Shown here piece after piece: positions 43,611 to 51,929 of a stretch of DNA of 64,000 bases. Made by a program: the position numbers and the translations under genes. The stretch's first letter is position 1. Each line of letters starts with the position of its first letter. This DNA comes from Flavobacterium sp. BFFFF2 (GTDB lineage: Bacteria > Bacteroidota > Bacteroidia > Flavobacteriales > Flavobacteriaceae). The stretch lies in assembly GCA_002256385.1 (NCBI GenBank), contig NKJD01000015.1, positions 1 to 64,000 on the forward strand, given 5' to 3'. The notes under the pieces were generated by a model. It was given only the letters and a program-made list of their open reading frames with translations, searched no databases and had not been told where the DNA came from.

Positions 43611-45910
43611 TACTCGTCCCGATTTTTGCGGTTACTTTTGGGTTTCAACGCTTTTTTGAGGCGTTCTTTTTCTTTGCGTTCACGTGCCGCCCATTGCAGT
43701 TCAGTGTCCATGCCTTTGTGGTAAGGTGGAGGAACAGCTGCGGGCTTATATTGTTCATAAGCCTGCGCTTGACGCACCCAACCTGCATTCCATAACAAGG
43801 GCTTGCCAATGGCGACCAAATCGGCCTTGCCCGACAACAATATAGTATTTACCGCATCAATGCTTTGAATGTGACCAGCAGCAATGGTAGCCACCTTATT
43901 TTGGTTCCGAATGCGGTCCGAAAATGGGACTTGCCATAGTGGCTCGATTGGCATCTTTGCCTCAGAAACGGTATTCCCCGTTGACACATCAATGGCCGCG
44001 GCACCTGCTTGAATAAAAGCTTTTACCGCCATATCGACGTCTTCGGGTGTAATGCCGCCCTCTGCCCAATCAGTAGCTGAAAGCCGCACGATGAGTGGTT
44101 TTTCAGTTGATAAAACCGCCCGCATGGCGCTAAAAACACGCAACGGGAATCGCAAGCGGTTTTCTATGCTTCCGCCATAAGCATCGGTTCGTTGATTGGT
44201 CAATGGCGACAAAAAGCCCGCCAATAAAAAGCCATGATGGGCCTGCAATTCAACCACATCAAAGCCAGCACGATCGGCCCGTTGGGTAGCTGCCACAAAT
44301 TCGGCACACACCACATCCATATCCGCTTCGGTCATGGCTATTGGAACAGCCATTGAAGAAGTAAAAGGAATGGCCGAAGCCGCTTTGCGTGGCAGGCTTT
44401 TCCAAGATTCAGGTAAAAAATCGGTTTCGGGTATGGGCAAACCGCCTTTTCGGCCCGAATGTCCCAATTGGATCCCGATTTTGGCCGCACTGTTTGCATG
44501 CACAAAACCGACGATGCGTTTCCAAGCGGCTTCTTGTTCTTCATTATAAATCCCGGCACAACCCGGTGTAATGCGTCCTTCGGCTGAAACGGCGGTCATT
44601 TCGGTTAGAATAAGCCCTACTCCCATCGTGGCACGGCTACCATAGTGCATCAAATGCCAATCGTGCACCACGCCTTCACAAGCGCGGTATTGCCCCATTG
44701 GTGCCATCACCAATCGGTTTTCTAATGGCAATGAACCCAAATTAAACGGCGTAAAAGCGGGCGCTATATTCTTGTCCGACAGGCCACTTTGTTGGTCAAA
44801 ATCGGCAACTATTTGTTCGGCATATTGGGCGTCACGCAAGCGCAGGTTTTCAAATGACAACTTATTGGAACGAGTCATTACTGCAAAGGCAAAGGTTTCA
44901 AAGGGCAAGGAACGGTACCGATCCATGGCTTCAAACCATTGCAATGACACCACTGCCGCCTTTTGAATGGCGGCCACCCGTGGCCTGCGCACTTGGTTGT
45001 ATTGGGCAATAATGGCTGGAATGTCATTTCGGTTTGCCAGCACGGCATCTGACAAGCCGATGGCGCAATCCATGGCCAATTTGGTCCCTGAACCTATCGA
45101 AAAATGGGCAGACGCCTTGGCATCCCCAAGCAACACGATGTTTTGGTGGTGCCAATGTTCATTGGTAATGTGTGGAAATTGCCGCCAATGCGATTTGTTT
45201 GAAATTAGATCATGACCATCCAATTCTTCGGCAAAAATGGCTTGCAATTGCGCAATGGTACCAGCTTCATCGGTTACCGTAAAACCTGCATGCTGCCAAG
45301 TGTCATTGCTGCATTCAATGACCCAAGTGCTGCGACCCGCTTCATATTGGTAAGCGTGTGCTACAAATAGGCCGTGAGGGGTGTTTCTAAAAAAGTAGGT
45401 GAAAGCGTCGAGGGGCTTCGTTGACCCCAGCCACACAAATCGGTTGCTGCGCCAAGTAATCTGGGTACCAAATTCATGCTGAAATTGCTGGCGAATACCG
45501 CTGTTTATGCCATCGGAAGCAATGATTAAATCAGCTTTTGGTAGTGTGCGCATCTCCGTTTCAAATTGGATGTCAACCCCCAATTCAAGGCACCGATCTT
45601 GCAACAATTGCAACAAAGTTTGCCGAGAACAGCCGCAAAAGCCATTGCCCGAAATGGACACCTGTTCGCCGTCACGTGCCACTACGATGTCGTCCCAATA
45701 AGCAAAGGCCGACCGAATGCGCTCATACGATTCGGGGTCGCGTTGCAAAAATTCGGCCAAGGTTTCATCGGAAAACACCACGCCAAACCCAAAACTCTCG
45801 TCTGGTTTGTTCCGTTCGTAAATGGTAATTTGGCATTCAGGGAATGCCTTTTTGGTTAATATGGAAAAATAGAGGCCTCCGGGGCCTCCACCTATGATGG
45901 CTATTTGCAT
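43610..45910 (-). CDS. Bifunctional salicylyl-CoA 5-hydroxylase/oxidoreductase-like flavoprotein
   Basis: 766-aa fusion. Residues 1-~370 form a FAD-dependent aromatic monooxygenase (GGGPGGLYFSILTKKAFP, the family's FGFGVVFSDETLAEF, the second FAD motif VLLGDAKASAHFSIGSGTK). Residues ~380-740 form an Old Yellow Enzyme-type NADH:flavin oxidoreductase (ENRLVMAPMGQYRACEG, IGIQLGHSGRKG, VVELQAHHGFLLAGFLSP, ENRLRFPLRVF). This pairing is known from 2-aminobenzoyl-CoA monooxygenase/reductase and salicylyl-CoA 5-hydroxylase. It precedes thioesterase and menF in an overlapping operon, an unusual setting; no CoA ligase gene is nearby. Ends in a Lys/Arg-rich tail. Confidence 0.88.
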   Translation of the reverse strand: MQIAIIGGGPGGLYFSILTKKAFPECQITIYERNKPDESFGFGVVFSDETLAEFLQRDPESYERIRSAFAYWDDIVVARDGEQVSISGNGFCGCSRQTLLQLLQDRCLELGVDIQFETEMRTLPKADLIIASDGINSGIRQQFQHEFGTQITWRSNRFVWLGSTKPLDAFTYFFRNTPHGLFVAHAYQYEAGRSTWVIECSNDTWQHAGFTVTDEAGTIAQLQAIFAEELDGHDLISNKSHWRQFPHITNEHWHHQNIVLLGDAKASAHFSIGSGTKLAMDCAIGLSDAVLANRNDIPAIIAQYNQVRRPRVAAIQKAAVVSLQWFEAMDRYRSLPFETFAFAVMTRSNKLSFENLRLRDAQYAEQIVADFDQQSGLSDKNIAPAFTPFNLGSLPLENRLVMAPMGQYRACEGVVHDWHLMHYGSRATMGVGLILTEMTAVSAEGRITPGCAGIYNEEQEAAWKRIVGFVHANSAAKIGIQLGHSGRKGGLPIPETDFLPESWKSLPRKAASAIPFTSSMAVPIAMTEADMDVVCAEFVAATQRADRAGFDVVELQAHHGFLLAGFLSPLTNQRTDAYGGSIENRLRFPLRVFSAMRAVLSTEKPLIVRLSATDWAEGGITPEDVDMAVKAFIQAGAAAIDVSTGNTVSEAKMPIEPLWQVPFSDRIRNQNKVATIAAGHIQSIDAVNTILLSGKADLVAIGKPLLWNAGWVRQAQAYEQYKPAAVPPPYHKGMDTELQWAARERKEKERLKKALKPKSNRKNRDE

Positions 45911-45989
45911 GGATGTGGGTAAAAAGGTGAATACATCACTTTATGGTTGCTTGTTGTAAATTATTAAAAGAATCGATTTTGGTCAATCC

Positions 45990-47252
45990 TTATTCAATAA
46001 GTATTTTTTGTGTGTTCTTTTGGTTGTTTTGCATCACTGTCAAAAAATAAACGCCTTTGGCAAATGTATCAACAGGAATCGTCACGGCAGGCGTTGCGTC
46101 GTGATTTTGGGTGAAAATAATATTTCCAAGCACATCTGCTATTTCAACGATAGATGGTTCGTATTGATTCTCCGAAAATGAAATGGTCATTTGCTGAGAA
46201 GCAGGATTTGGAAAAACAACCCAATCAGTAGTTTTAACTGGATTTGGATTTTCTAGTGTTACCCCTGTGGCGTTTTTATAAATGGCCCCTTTAATATAAT
46301 GCGGGCCAAATTCACCTGTATAACTTTCGGTACCCACAGCAAATCCGGTAGTACTATTGGCAAAATACAATGCGTTAAACTGTAAAAAAAGGGATCCAGC
46401 CTGATAACAGTCTTTATCAAGTTGATTCGCAGCAGGTGCCGAAGTGGTTCTTTTTGATAAACAATAGGAACTGCAATTACATAAAAATAATTCCGCGGTA
46501 CTTTCCCAGATCACCTCTTCGCTCACAGCAAATAAATCATAAATGATCGTTTCATCATTTTGTCCAATTACAGCAAAATTAGCGCCGCCATCTGTTGTTT
46601 TCAATACATTGACCCCGTCATATACAATGCCCACAGTTTCATTCACAAAGTAGAAATTCTGCAGGGAATTACTATTGATTAGAAAAGTCCAATTATTCCC
46701 GCCATCAATGGTTTTAAATAAATAATCAGAACCCGCCACATACCCAATTTGAGCAGTGAGAAATTGAACCCCTTTTAAACTTTGGGCCGAATTAAAAATC
46801 AATTTGGTTTCAAAAGCAGCCCCACCATTGGTTGTTTTCCTTAGTGAATCGGCGCTCATGACGTAAAACGTGTTTTCATCAATACACGACAACCCATTAT
46901 ATACTACATTCGTTGGGTTGCTGCCAGTATCAATAGAAGTCCAGGTTTCGCCCACATCGATGGTCTTAAAAACAGTGCCAGTTGCAGCCAAAGCGAAACC
47001 GACATTGGCATTTATAAATTGCACCTTTGATAAATTCATTGTGGTACCTGATGGTTTCTGCACCCACTGGGTTCCGCCGTCGGTCGTTTTTAGAATGACA
47101 CCCGCGTCACCGACCACAAAAACTTGATTGTCAGTCACGCAAAAAACATCATTCAGTGAAGTCGTCACACCCGAATTTTGTGCTATCCATTGCGAAAACA
47201 GCGGACCAGAACACAATATCAAAAAAAGCAAGCCTAATTTTTTCACGATCAT
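45990..47252 (-). CDS. Secreted YCF48-like propeller protein with T9SS sorting domain
   Basis: 420 aa. A signal peptide (MIVKKLGLLFLILCSGPLFS) is followed by propeller blades marked by Asp-box-like repeats KTTDGGTQW, KTIDVGETW, KTTNGGAAF, KTIDGGNNW and KTTDGGANF. The final ~80 residues (VVFPNPASQQMTISFSENQY through GVYFLTVMQNNQKNTQKILI) are a type A sorting domain for type IX secretion. Cys-rich region FLCNCSSYCL in the middle. Related in plan to the protein at 11312 but with a sorting domain. Surface or secreted; ligand unknown. Confidence 0.87.
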   Translation of the reverse strand: MIVKKLGLLFLILCSGPLFSQWIAQNSGVTTSLNDVFCVTDNQVFVVGDAGVILKTTDGGTQWVQKPSGTTMNLSKVQFINANVGFALAATGTVFKTIDVGETWTSIDTGSNPTNVVYNGLSCIDENTFYVMSADSLRKTTNGGAAFETKLIFNSAQSLKGVQFLTAQIGYVAGSDYLFKTIDGGNNWTFLINSNSLQNFYFVNETVGIVYDGVNVLKTTDGGANFAVIGQNDETIIYDLFAVSEEVIWESTAELFLCNCSSYCLSKRTTSAPAANQLDKDCYQAGSLFLQFNALYFANSTTGFAVGTESYTGEFGPHYIKGAIYKNATGVTLENPNPVKTTDWVVFPNPASQQMTISFSENQYEPSIVEIADVLGNIIFTQNHDATPAVTIPVDTFAKGVYFLTVMQNNQKNTQKILIE

Positions 47253-47307
47253 GACGCGATTGGTTGTTTCTAAATGCCAAAGCCGTAAAATTACAAAAAA
47301 CCAAGCA

Positions 47308-48711
47308 CTATTTCACCAACACCTTATAGCCCCATGCGGGAAGCGACATGACCGTATTGGCATCTATTGTCGCGGCTTGATTGTTGCCAAAATCGGTGTA
47401 TTTGCCGTGATGCCTCGTTTCTTTGAAGGTGATTTTTTGTGTCTGATTTGAAAAATTAAACACCGCAAAAACCTTGTCTTTCTGATTTTGTCGAATAAAG
47501 CTAAACACTTCTTTCTCGGCATTATTGGGCACTTTTACCATACGCGCGCCCCATTTGCCGTGCCACAAAGCCGTATTTTTTTTCATGAGCGCAAACAGCT
47601 TTTTATACAAGTCACCCATCGGGTGAGCCTGCCATTGAATCGGATCTTTTTCAAAAAATTGCAGCCGTTTGGATTCACCCGCTTCTTGGCTGTTGTACAT
47701 CAGTGGCATGCCCTCGCCCACCACCGACAAGGCAATAGCAGCTTCAACCCCAGCGCCAAACTGTTCCCACATGGTGCCTTCCCACGAATTTTTATCGTGG
47801 TTGCTTACAAAAGTCATGCGGAGGCTGTTGTCGGGAAAGGCACATTCATTCCACGAATAATATATATACAACCCATTGACATCCGCTTTGCCTGTGCAAA
47901 TTTTATGCATGGTTTCGTTCCAACTCCAGGCATAGGTCATGTCAAAGGCTTTTTCGTGCAAATCGCGGGTTTCCCATTCGGCCAGCATAAACACAGGTTT
48001 AATGGCGTCCAATTCGGCGCGCACGGTGTTCCAAAACTCAACGGGCACAAAGCCAGCCACGTCGCAGCGGTACCCATCAATGTCGGCCTCTTTGACCCAA
48101 TAGGTCATGGCTTCGCACATGTATTTGCGCAAGCCTCCCTGATTGTAATCAAGGTCAATGATGTCGTCCCAATCCCACCACGGGGTTGGTCGGAATTTGC
48201 CTTGGTCGTTTTTGTCGTACCATTCAGGGTGTTGCTGGACCAACACATTGTCCCAAGCCGTATGATTGGCCACCCAATCTAAAATAACGTGCATGCCCAA
48301 TTGGTGGGCAGCTTTTACAAAACTTTTGAGGTCGGCTAACGTACCAAATTCTGGGTTTACACTGTAATAATCCTGTACCGAATACGGACTACCCAAAGTC
48401 CCTTTCCGGTTTTTCACCCCAATTTTATGAATGGGCATCAGCCACACAATGTCAATGCCCAATTCCTTTAAGCGGGGCAATTGTTTTTGGGCCGCCTGAA
48501 AGCTACCTTCTTGACTGAATTGGCGGGTGTTTAATTGGTAAATAGTGGCATTTTTGGTCCACTCCGGATGGGTGATTTTTACATAATCGTGTGGTTGGTA
48601 TTTGTCTTCAATCGCTCCATTGGCAGAGCCAGTTTGGTCTTTTGAAGGATCTTTGCAGCCAAAAAGAACGGCGACAAAAAGGAATAAAAAAACAGGATAT
48701 TTAATAGTCAT
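47308..48711 (-). CDS. GH13 alpha-amylase family lipoprotein
   Basis: 467 aa. A lipobox (AVLFGCKD, Cys about 19) indicates anchoring in the outer or inner membrane. GH13 regions are all visible: region I DWVANHTAW, region II DGYRCDVAG with the nucleophile Asp, region III MLAEWE with the acid/base Glu, region IV FVSNHDKNSWEG with the transition-state Asp. The (beta/alpha)8 barrel is followed by a C-terminal beta domain. Degrades alpha-glucans such as starch or malto-oligosaccharides. No SusCD genes lie beside it. It ends 55 bases before the propeller gene's start. Confidence 0.93.
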   Translation of the reverse strand: MTIKYPVFLFLFVAVLFGCKDPSKDQTGSANGAIEDKYQPHDYVKITHPEWTKNATIYQLNTRQFSQEGSFQAAQKQLPRLKELGIDIVWLMPIHKIGVKNRKGTLGSPYSVQDYYSVNPEFGTLADLKSFVKAAHQLGMHVILDWVANHTAWDNVLVQQHPEWYDKNDQGKFRPTPWWDWDDIIDLDYNQGGLRKYMCEAMTYWVKEADIDGYRCDVAGFVPVEFWNTVRAELDAIKPVFMLAEWETRDLHEKAFDMTYAWSWNETMHKICTGKADVNGLYIYYSWNECAFPDNSLRMTFVSNHDKNSWEGTMWEQFGAGVEAAIALSVVGEGMPLMYNSQEAGESKRLQFFEKDPIQWQAHPMGDLYKKLFALMKKNTALWHGKWGARMVKVPNNAEKEVFSFIRQNQKDKVFAVFNFSNQTQKITFKETRHHGKYTDFGNNQAATIDANTVMSLPAWGYKVLVK

Positions 48712-48741
48712 TTACATTATTTTTATCATTTAACAATTCAA

Positions 48742-49350
48742 TTAAACGGGGCGTTTAACCGTGAAAATCTCCCCCAATTTGGCATAATTGGCCCCTGCCA
48801 AACGCGAAACAGGATGGTACTTATCCAATTGAATGCGGTAGTTATCGTCCAACAAGCCTTCGGCAAAATGCATTAGTACAATGCGGCCTACGATCAGGAC
48901 AGCCCCGCCATTTTGGTGGCCTTCTAGTTGGTAATGGTGCACCAATTGGCATTCAAATGAAATGGGACTTTCGGCCACACGCGGCACTTTAACTTTATGG
49001 CCCGTCAATTCGGTCAGGCCCGCCCACTCAAATTCATTGACTTCGGGCGCCAAAGATTCGGCGGTTTTATTCATGGCCTCGACCACGTCTTCGGTGACCA
49101 TATTAACCACGAACTCGCCCGTTTTCCTGATGTTGTTCCAAGTGTCTTTGGCCTGGTGATTGGTTCGCACAGTTGAAAAAGCCAGATGCGGCGGATCTTC
49201 GCCAATCACATTAAAAAAGGAAAAAGGCGCCAAATTCGGCACCCCTTCTGGGCTGATGCTCGACACCCAAGCAATAGGCCGCGGAATCACCGCGCCCGTC
49301 AATAATTTATAAACAGCTATACTAGGCAGTTCGTTTGGGTCAAAAGTCAT
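48742..49350 (-). CDS. Flavin reductase-like (FMN-binding split barrel) protein
   Basis: 202 aa of the flavin reductase family, binding FMN. GAVIPRPIAWVSSISPEGVP and NLAPFSFFNVIGEDPPHLAF form the flavin site; KTGEFVVNMVTEDVVEAMNK and SPISFECQLVHHYQLEG follow. The start MTFDPNELPS is preferred over a frame opening 25 codons upstream, whose first residues only translate the heptamer repeat (FDFRLSTFD). It could supply reduced flavin to a partner monooxygenase; no partner is apparent next to it. Confidence 0.88.
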   Translation of the reverse strand: MTFDPNELPSIAVYKLLTGAVIPRPIAWVSSISPEGVPNLAPFSFFNVIGEDPPHLAFSTVRTNHQAKDTWNNIRKTGEFVVNMVTEDVVEAMNKTAESLAPEVNEFEWAGLTELTGHKVKVPRVAESPISFECQLVHHYQLEGHQNGGAVLIVGRIVLMHFAEGLLDDNYRIQLDKYHPVSRLAGANYAKLGEIFTVKRPV

Positions 49351-49391
49351 AGGGTATAATTTGACGATAAAGGTATTATTTTTGGGGACAC

Positions 49392-49478
49392 AGTCGAAAG
49401 TCGAAAGTCGAAAGTCAAAAGTCAAAAGTCAAAAGTCGAAAGTCGAAAGTCGAAAGTCGAAAGTCGAAAGTCAAAAGT
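49392..49478. repeat. GAAAGTC heptamer tract
   Basis: About twelve tandem units of GAAAGTC/AAAAGTC between the flavin reductase and the response regulator genes. Same heptamer, inverted, as at 5985-6009. A short run of CAAATTTC decamer-like units follows at about 49550-49575. Confidence 0.9.
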
Positions 49479-49611
49479 TGAACATCGAAAGAAATCAATT
49501 GCTATTAGGCTTTGGTTATAGTTTCTCAACAACACTATTAATAAACATTTCCAAATTTCCAAATTTCCAAATTTTTCATTCTTTAAATCTTTAAATCCTT
49601 CAATCTTTAAA

Positions 49612-50373
49612 TTAAGCATCCAACCACCCCCTAAACTCAGAAACCCTTTCCCTACTGACAATCAAATCGTCGTTGGCTAGGTTTTGCAACACCAATTTGA
49701 GTCGGGAATTGCTGTGAATTTGAATGTCAACAATGGCGTGCATGGAAACGATGTATTTGCGGTTCATCCTGAAAAATTGCTTCGGGTCAAGTTCCGATTC
49801 CAATTGTTCTAAGGTTTGTTCCAACAAATAATCGCGGCCATCGCGTGCGCGCAAGTACGTGCCTTTGTTTTCGGAATAAAAAGCCACCACCTCCCCAATG
49901 GGAATCAGTTTGATGTGCTGCCCCAATTTGATGGAAAACCTCTTTTTGAAGCGCAATTGGTCGGAGAAACTTTCTTGAAATAAGTTTTGAATCAGGTGTT
50001 TATCAAAGACAGGCGCGGGCGTTGCATGCCATTTTCGGAATTTGTCAATAGCGCGTGCCAACTCGTCTTCGTCGATGGGTTTTAACAAATAATCGACGGA
50101 ATTGTGTTTAAAGGCGCGCAAGGCATATTCGTCGTAAGCAGTGGTAAAAATAACGGGGCTGGTGAGTGTCAAATGGTCGAATAATTCAAACGAAAGCCCG
50201 TCCGAAAGCTGAATATCTAAAAAAATCAGGTCGGGCATGGCATTCACCGGAAACCATTGCAAAGCTTCTTCGACAGAATGCAACAATGTAACCACCTCAA
50301 ATCCGTGGGCTTCAACCCGGCGTTGCAACATGCGGGCGGCTGGTTTTTCATCTTCAATGATGACGATGTTCAT
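49612..50373 (-). CDS. LytTR-family response regulator
   Basis: About 253 aa. The receiver domain (MNIVIIEDEKPAARMLQRRV) has the phosphoacceptor region PDLIFLDIQLSDG, then Thr in VIFTTAYDE and Lys in DYLLKPID. The LytTR DNA-binding domain fills the last 100 residues (FSIKLGQHIKLIPIGEVVAF onwards). The start at MNIVIIEDE is chosen over one seven codons upstream. The LytS-type kinase gene that normally precedes such regulators is missing; only about 50 bases separate the start from element B2, so the insertion may have separated or removed it. Confidence 0.88.
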   Translation of the reverse strand: MNIVIIEDEKPAARMLQRRVEAHGFEVVTLLHSVEEALQWFPVNAMPDLIFLDIQLSDGLSFELFDHLTLTSPVIFTTAYDEYALRAFKHNSVDYLLKPIDEDELARAIDKFRKWHATPAPVFDKHLIQNLFQESFSDQLRFKKRFSIKLGQHIKLIPIGEVVAFYSENKGTYLRARDGRDYLLEQTLEQLESELDPKQFFRMNRKYIVSMHAIVDIQIHSNSRLKLVLQNLANDDLIVSRERVSEFRGWLDA

Positions 50374-50421
50374 AGGCGGTGTTTTTGTTACCATTGTTTT
50401 ATTCGGTCATGCTATTTTTTA

Positions 50422-50853
50422 AACCCAGATTATGCATTAGACTTTGTAATGAAACCAACACTTACAAAAAGTTTGCATTTGCAAACTCAAATGTAAAAAG
50501 TTGGTTCTCAATGACCAATTAAAAACAAATATTAACGCCATTAAAATGGGAAAAGGACAAAAAAGCTGGGAGTGCACGGACTTTTTTTACCGCAGGTGTA
50601 GCAGCGCTACATTGAGGATAAAAAACAGAAGGAATTTAGACTTTTTTGATTGAAGCGAAAAATGAGGATTTTTGTTCCAGATTTTAGCATTTTTGCACTG
50701 CATAGCAGCGCTACGGAGTAATAAAAAGCCGAAATATGGGGCGAAAAGACCATTTTGCAGCCAATTGAAAAAAGTTTAAATTACTTCATCAGCACATTAC
50801 CAGATTTGCAGTCATTTTTCCATGTAATAAATTTCTAATGCGTAATCTGGGTT
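50422..50853. mobile_element. Miniature element B2 (432 bp), carrying A3
   Basis: Ends AACCCAGATTATGCATTAGA (left) and the inverse of AACCCAGATTACGCATTAGA (right). Interior matches B1 at 10446-10622, plus about 100 bp with a CCAAC...GTTGG fold absent from B1 and the nested 160-bp element A3. Its right end truncates a ParE-type toxin remnant and supplies that frame's stop codon. Confidence 0.75.
50628..50787. mobile_element. Miniature element A3 (160 bp), nested in B2
   Basis: Exactly 160 bp from GAAGGAATTTAGACTTTTTT to the inverse of GAAGTAATTTAAACTTTTTT. Flanks (ACA / ATC) no longer show an exact duplication. The same interval in B1 lacks the element, which defines the insertion. Confidence 0.8.
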
Positions 50854-51035
50854 AACTCCATGCGCTGGTGTAAAATTCTGAGAATATCAATTTCATACTC
50901 GTCTATTATTTGATAAAATAAGATGTGTTTTCCAGCCAAAAATCCAAAAACCTGATGGCCAATTTCATGATATTGTTTTCCTAAACTGGGATTTTCGGGC
51001 CTTTGGTAAATGCTTGGATTGATTTTGAGTGCACG
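50835..51035 (-). pseudogene. ParE-type toxin remnant truncated by B2
   Basis: Minus-strand frame with LKINPSIYQRPENPSLGKQY, HEIGHQVFGFLAGKHILFYQ and IIDEYEIDILRILHQRMEL, the C-terminal half of a ParE/RelE-family toxin. The N-terminal third is missing: an in-frame stop (51036-51038) precedes it. The true C-terminus has been replaced by TQITH encoded in the end of element B2. No antitoxin gene remains. Confidence 0.75.
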
Positions 51036-51060
51036 CTATTTTTTTTCACCTGCAATCAGT

Positions 51061-51156
51061 TGCGAAGTTCGGGAATTTTTATTTCCTATTAAAGATGTAA
51101 TGCTTGCCAAACGTAAACCTGCATGTACCCGAAAATGCGCCATATTGGCAAGCGGC
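51061..51156 (+). repeat. Cassette-flanking repeat R1
   Basis: TGCGAAGTTCGGGAATTTTT through CTTGCCAAACGTAAAC and GAAAATGCGCC to AAGCGGCT. The first 58 bp match R2 at 51711 with few differences; R3 at 19160 is more distant. All three adjoin accessory genes or remnants. Confidence 0.7.
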
Positions 51157-51173
51157 TCCACCTAACAATGGCA

Positions 51174-51350
51174 TTATTCCAAATTCCGCAATTTCTTTTC
51201 TATTAAAAAATAAAGCAAAATGACGCCAGATAAGGCAATGAGGAGGCACACAACGCCGCCGTCATATTTTATATAATCGAAAAGTACAGCCAATAATATC
51301 AAAAATGAATAGAGGAAAATCAAATAAGTGGAAGCATACTTGTTCGCCAT
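51174..51350 (-). CDS. Small two-helix membrane protein
   Basis: 58 aa from MANKYASTYLIFLYSFLILL. Two hydrophobic helices (STYLIFLYSFLILLAVLF and GGVVCLLIALSGVILLYFLI) and a charged end (EKKLRNLE) give a normal small-membrane-protein profile. I do not recognise a family. It lies between repeat R1 and element A4 in the accessory patch; whether it is expressed is open. Confidence 0.5.
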   Translation of the reverse strand: MANKYASTYLIFLYSFLILLAVLFDYIKYDGGVVCLLIALSGVILLYFLIEKKLRNLE

Positions 51351-51390
51351 TTTCCAGTGCACTATACTTTTTTTAGCATTCCCACTTAAT

Positions 51391-51550
51391 GAAGTGATTT
51401 AAACTTTTTTCAATTGGCTGCAAAATGGTCTTTTCGCCCCATATTTCAGCTTTTTATTATTCCGTAGCGCTGCTATGCAATGCAAAAAAGTTAAAATCTG
51501 GAACAAAAACCCTCATTTTTCGCTTCAATCAAAAAAGTTTAAACCACTTC
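51391..51550. mobile_element. Miniature element A4 (160 bp), complete
   Basis: Exactly 160 bp from GAAGTGATTTAAACTTTTTT to the inverse of GAAGTGGTTTAAACTTTTTT, flanked by AAT on both sides (51388-51390, 51551-51553). Orientation is opposite to A1-A3 judged by the internal TAGCAGCGCTA segment. Confidence 0.85.
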
Positions 51551-51710
51551 AATTGAAAACCATATAAATTGTTTGGTTTTTTAGGGGGAAAAACTTTTAA
51601 CAAAACGGCAAAAAACAAGGGTATTGTAAAAATTATAATCATGCTGTGTATCGTTTATTTAGGCATTTTAGGTGAATAATTTTGCTACAGTCTGGCGGCT
51701 TCACATTTGT

Positions 51711-51800
51711 TGCGAAGTTCGGAAATTTTTATTCCCTATTAAAGATAAAATGCTTGCGAAACGTGAACGTGAACTTACTGCGAAATGCGCAATTGAGAGA
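51711..51800 (+). repeat. Cassette-flanking repeat R2
   Basis: TGCGAAGTTCGGAAATTTTT through AAAGATAAAATGCTTGCGAA to GAAACGGCTGTTA. Ends about 130 bp before the methyltransferase gene; the ending GAAACGGCTGTTA is shared with R3 in front of higBA. Confidence 0.7.
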
Positions 51801-51889
51801 AACGGCTGTTAAAAGCTGCCCTTTGTGTTGAACCTAATGTTCAATTCAAACTTAAAAATAAATTTGATATTTCTTGCATATTAAATATT

Positions 51890-51926
51890 TGTCCGTAAAT
51901 TTGTCCGTGTCCGTAAAAATGTCCGC
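51890..51926 (+). promoter_or_regulatory. Clustered TGTCCG boxes upstream of the methyltransferase gene
   Basis: Four TGTCCG copies begin at 51891, 51902, 51908 and 51920, the last five bases before the start codon. Such a dense cluster suggests an operator, perhaps bound by the N-terminal domain of the methyltransferase itself; this is a guess. Confidence 0.45.
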
Positions 51927-51929
51927 TAT

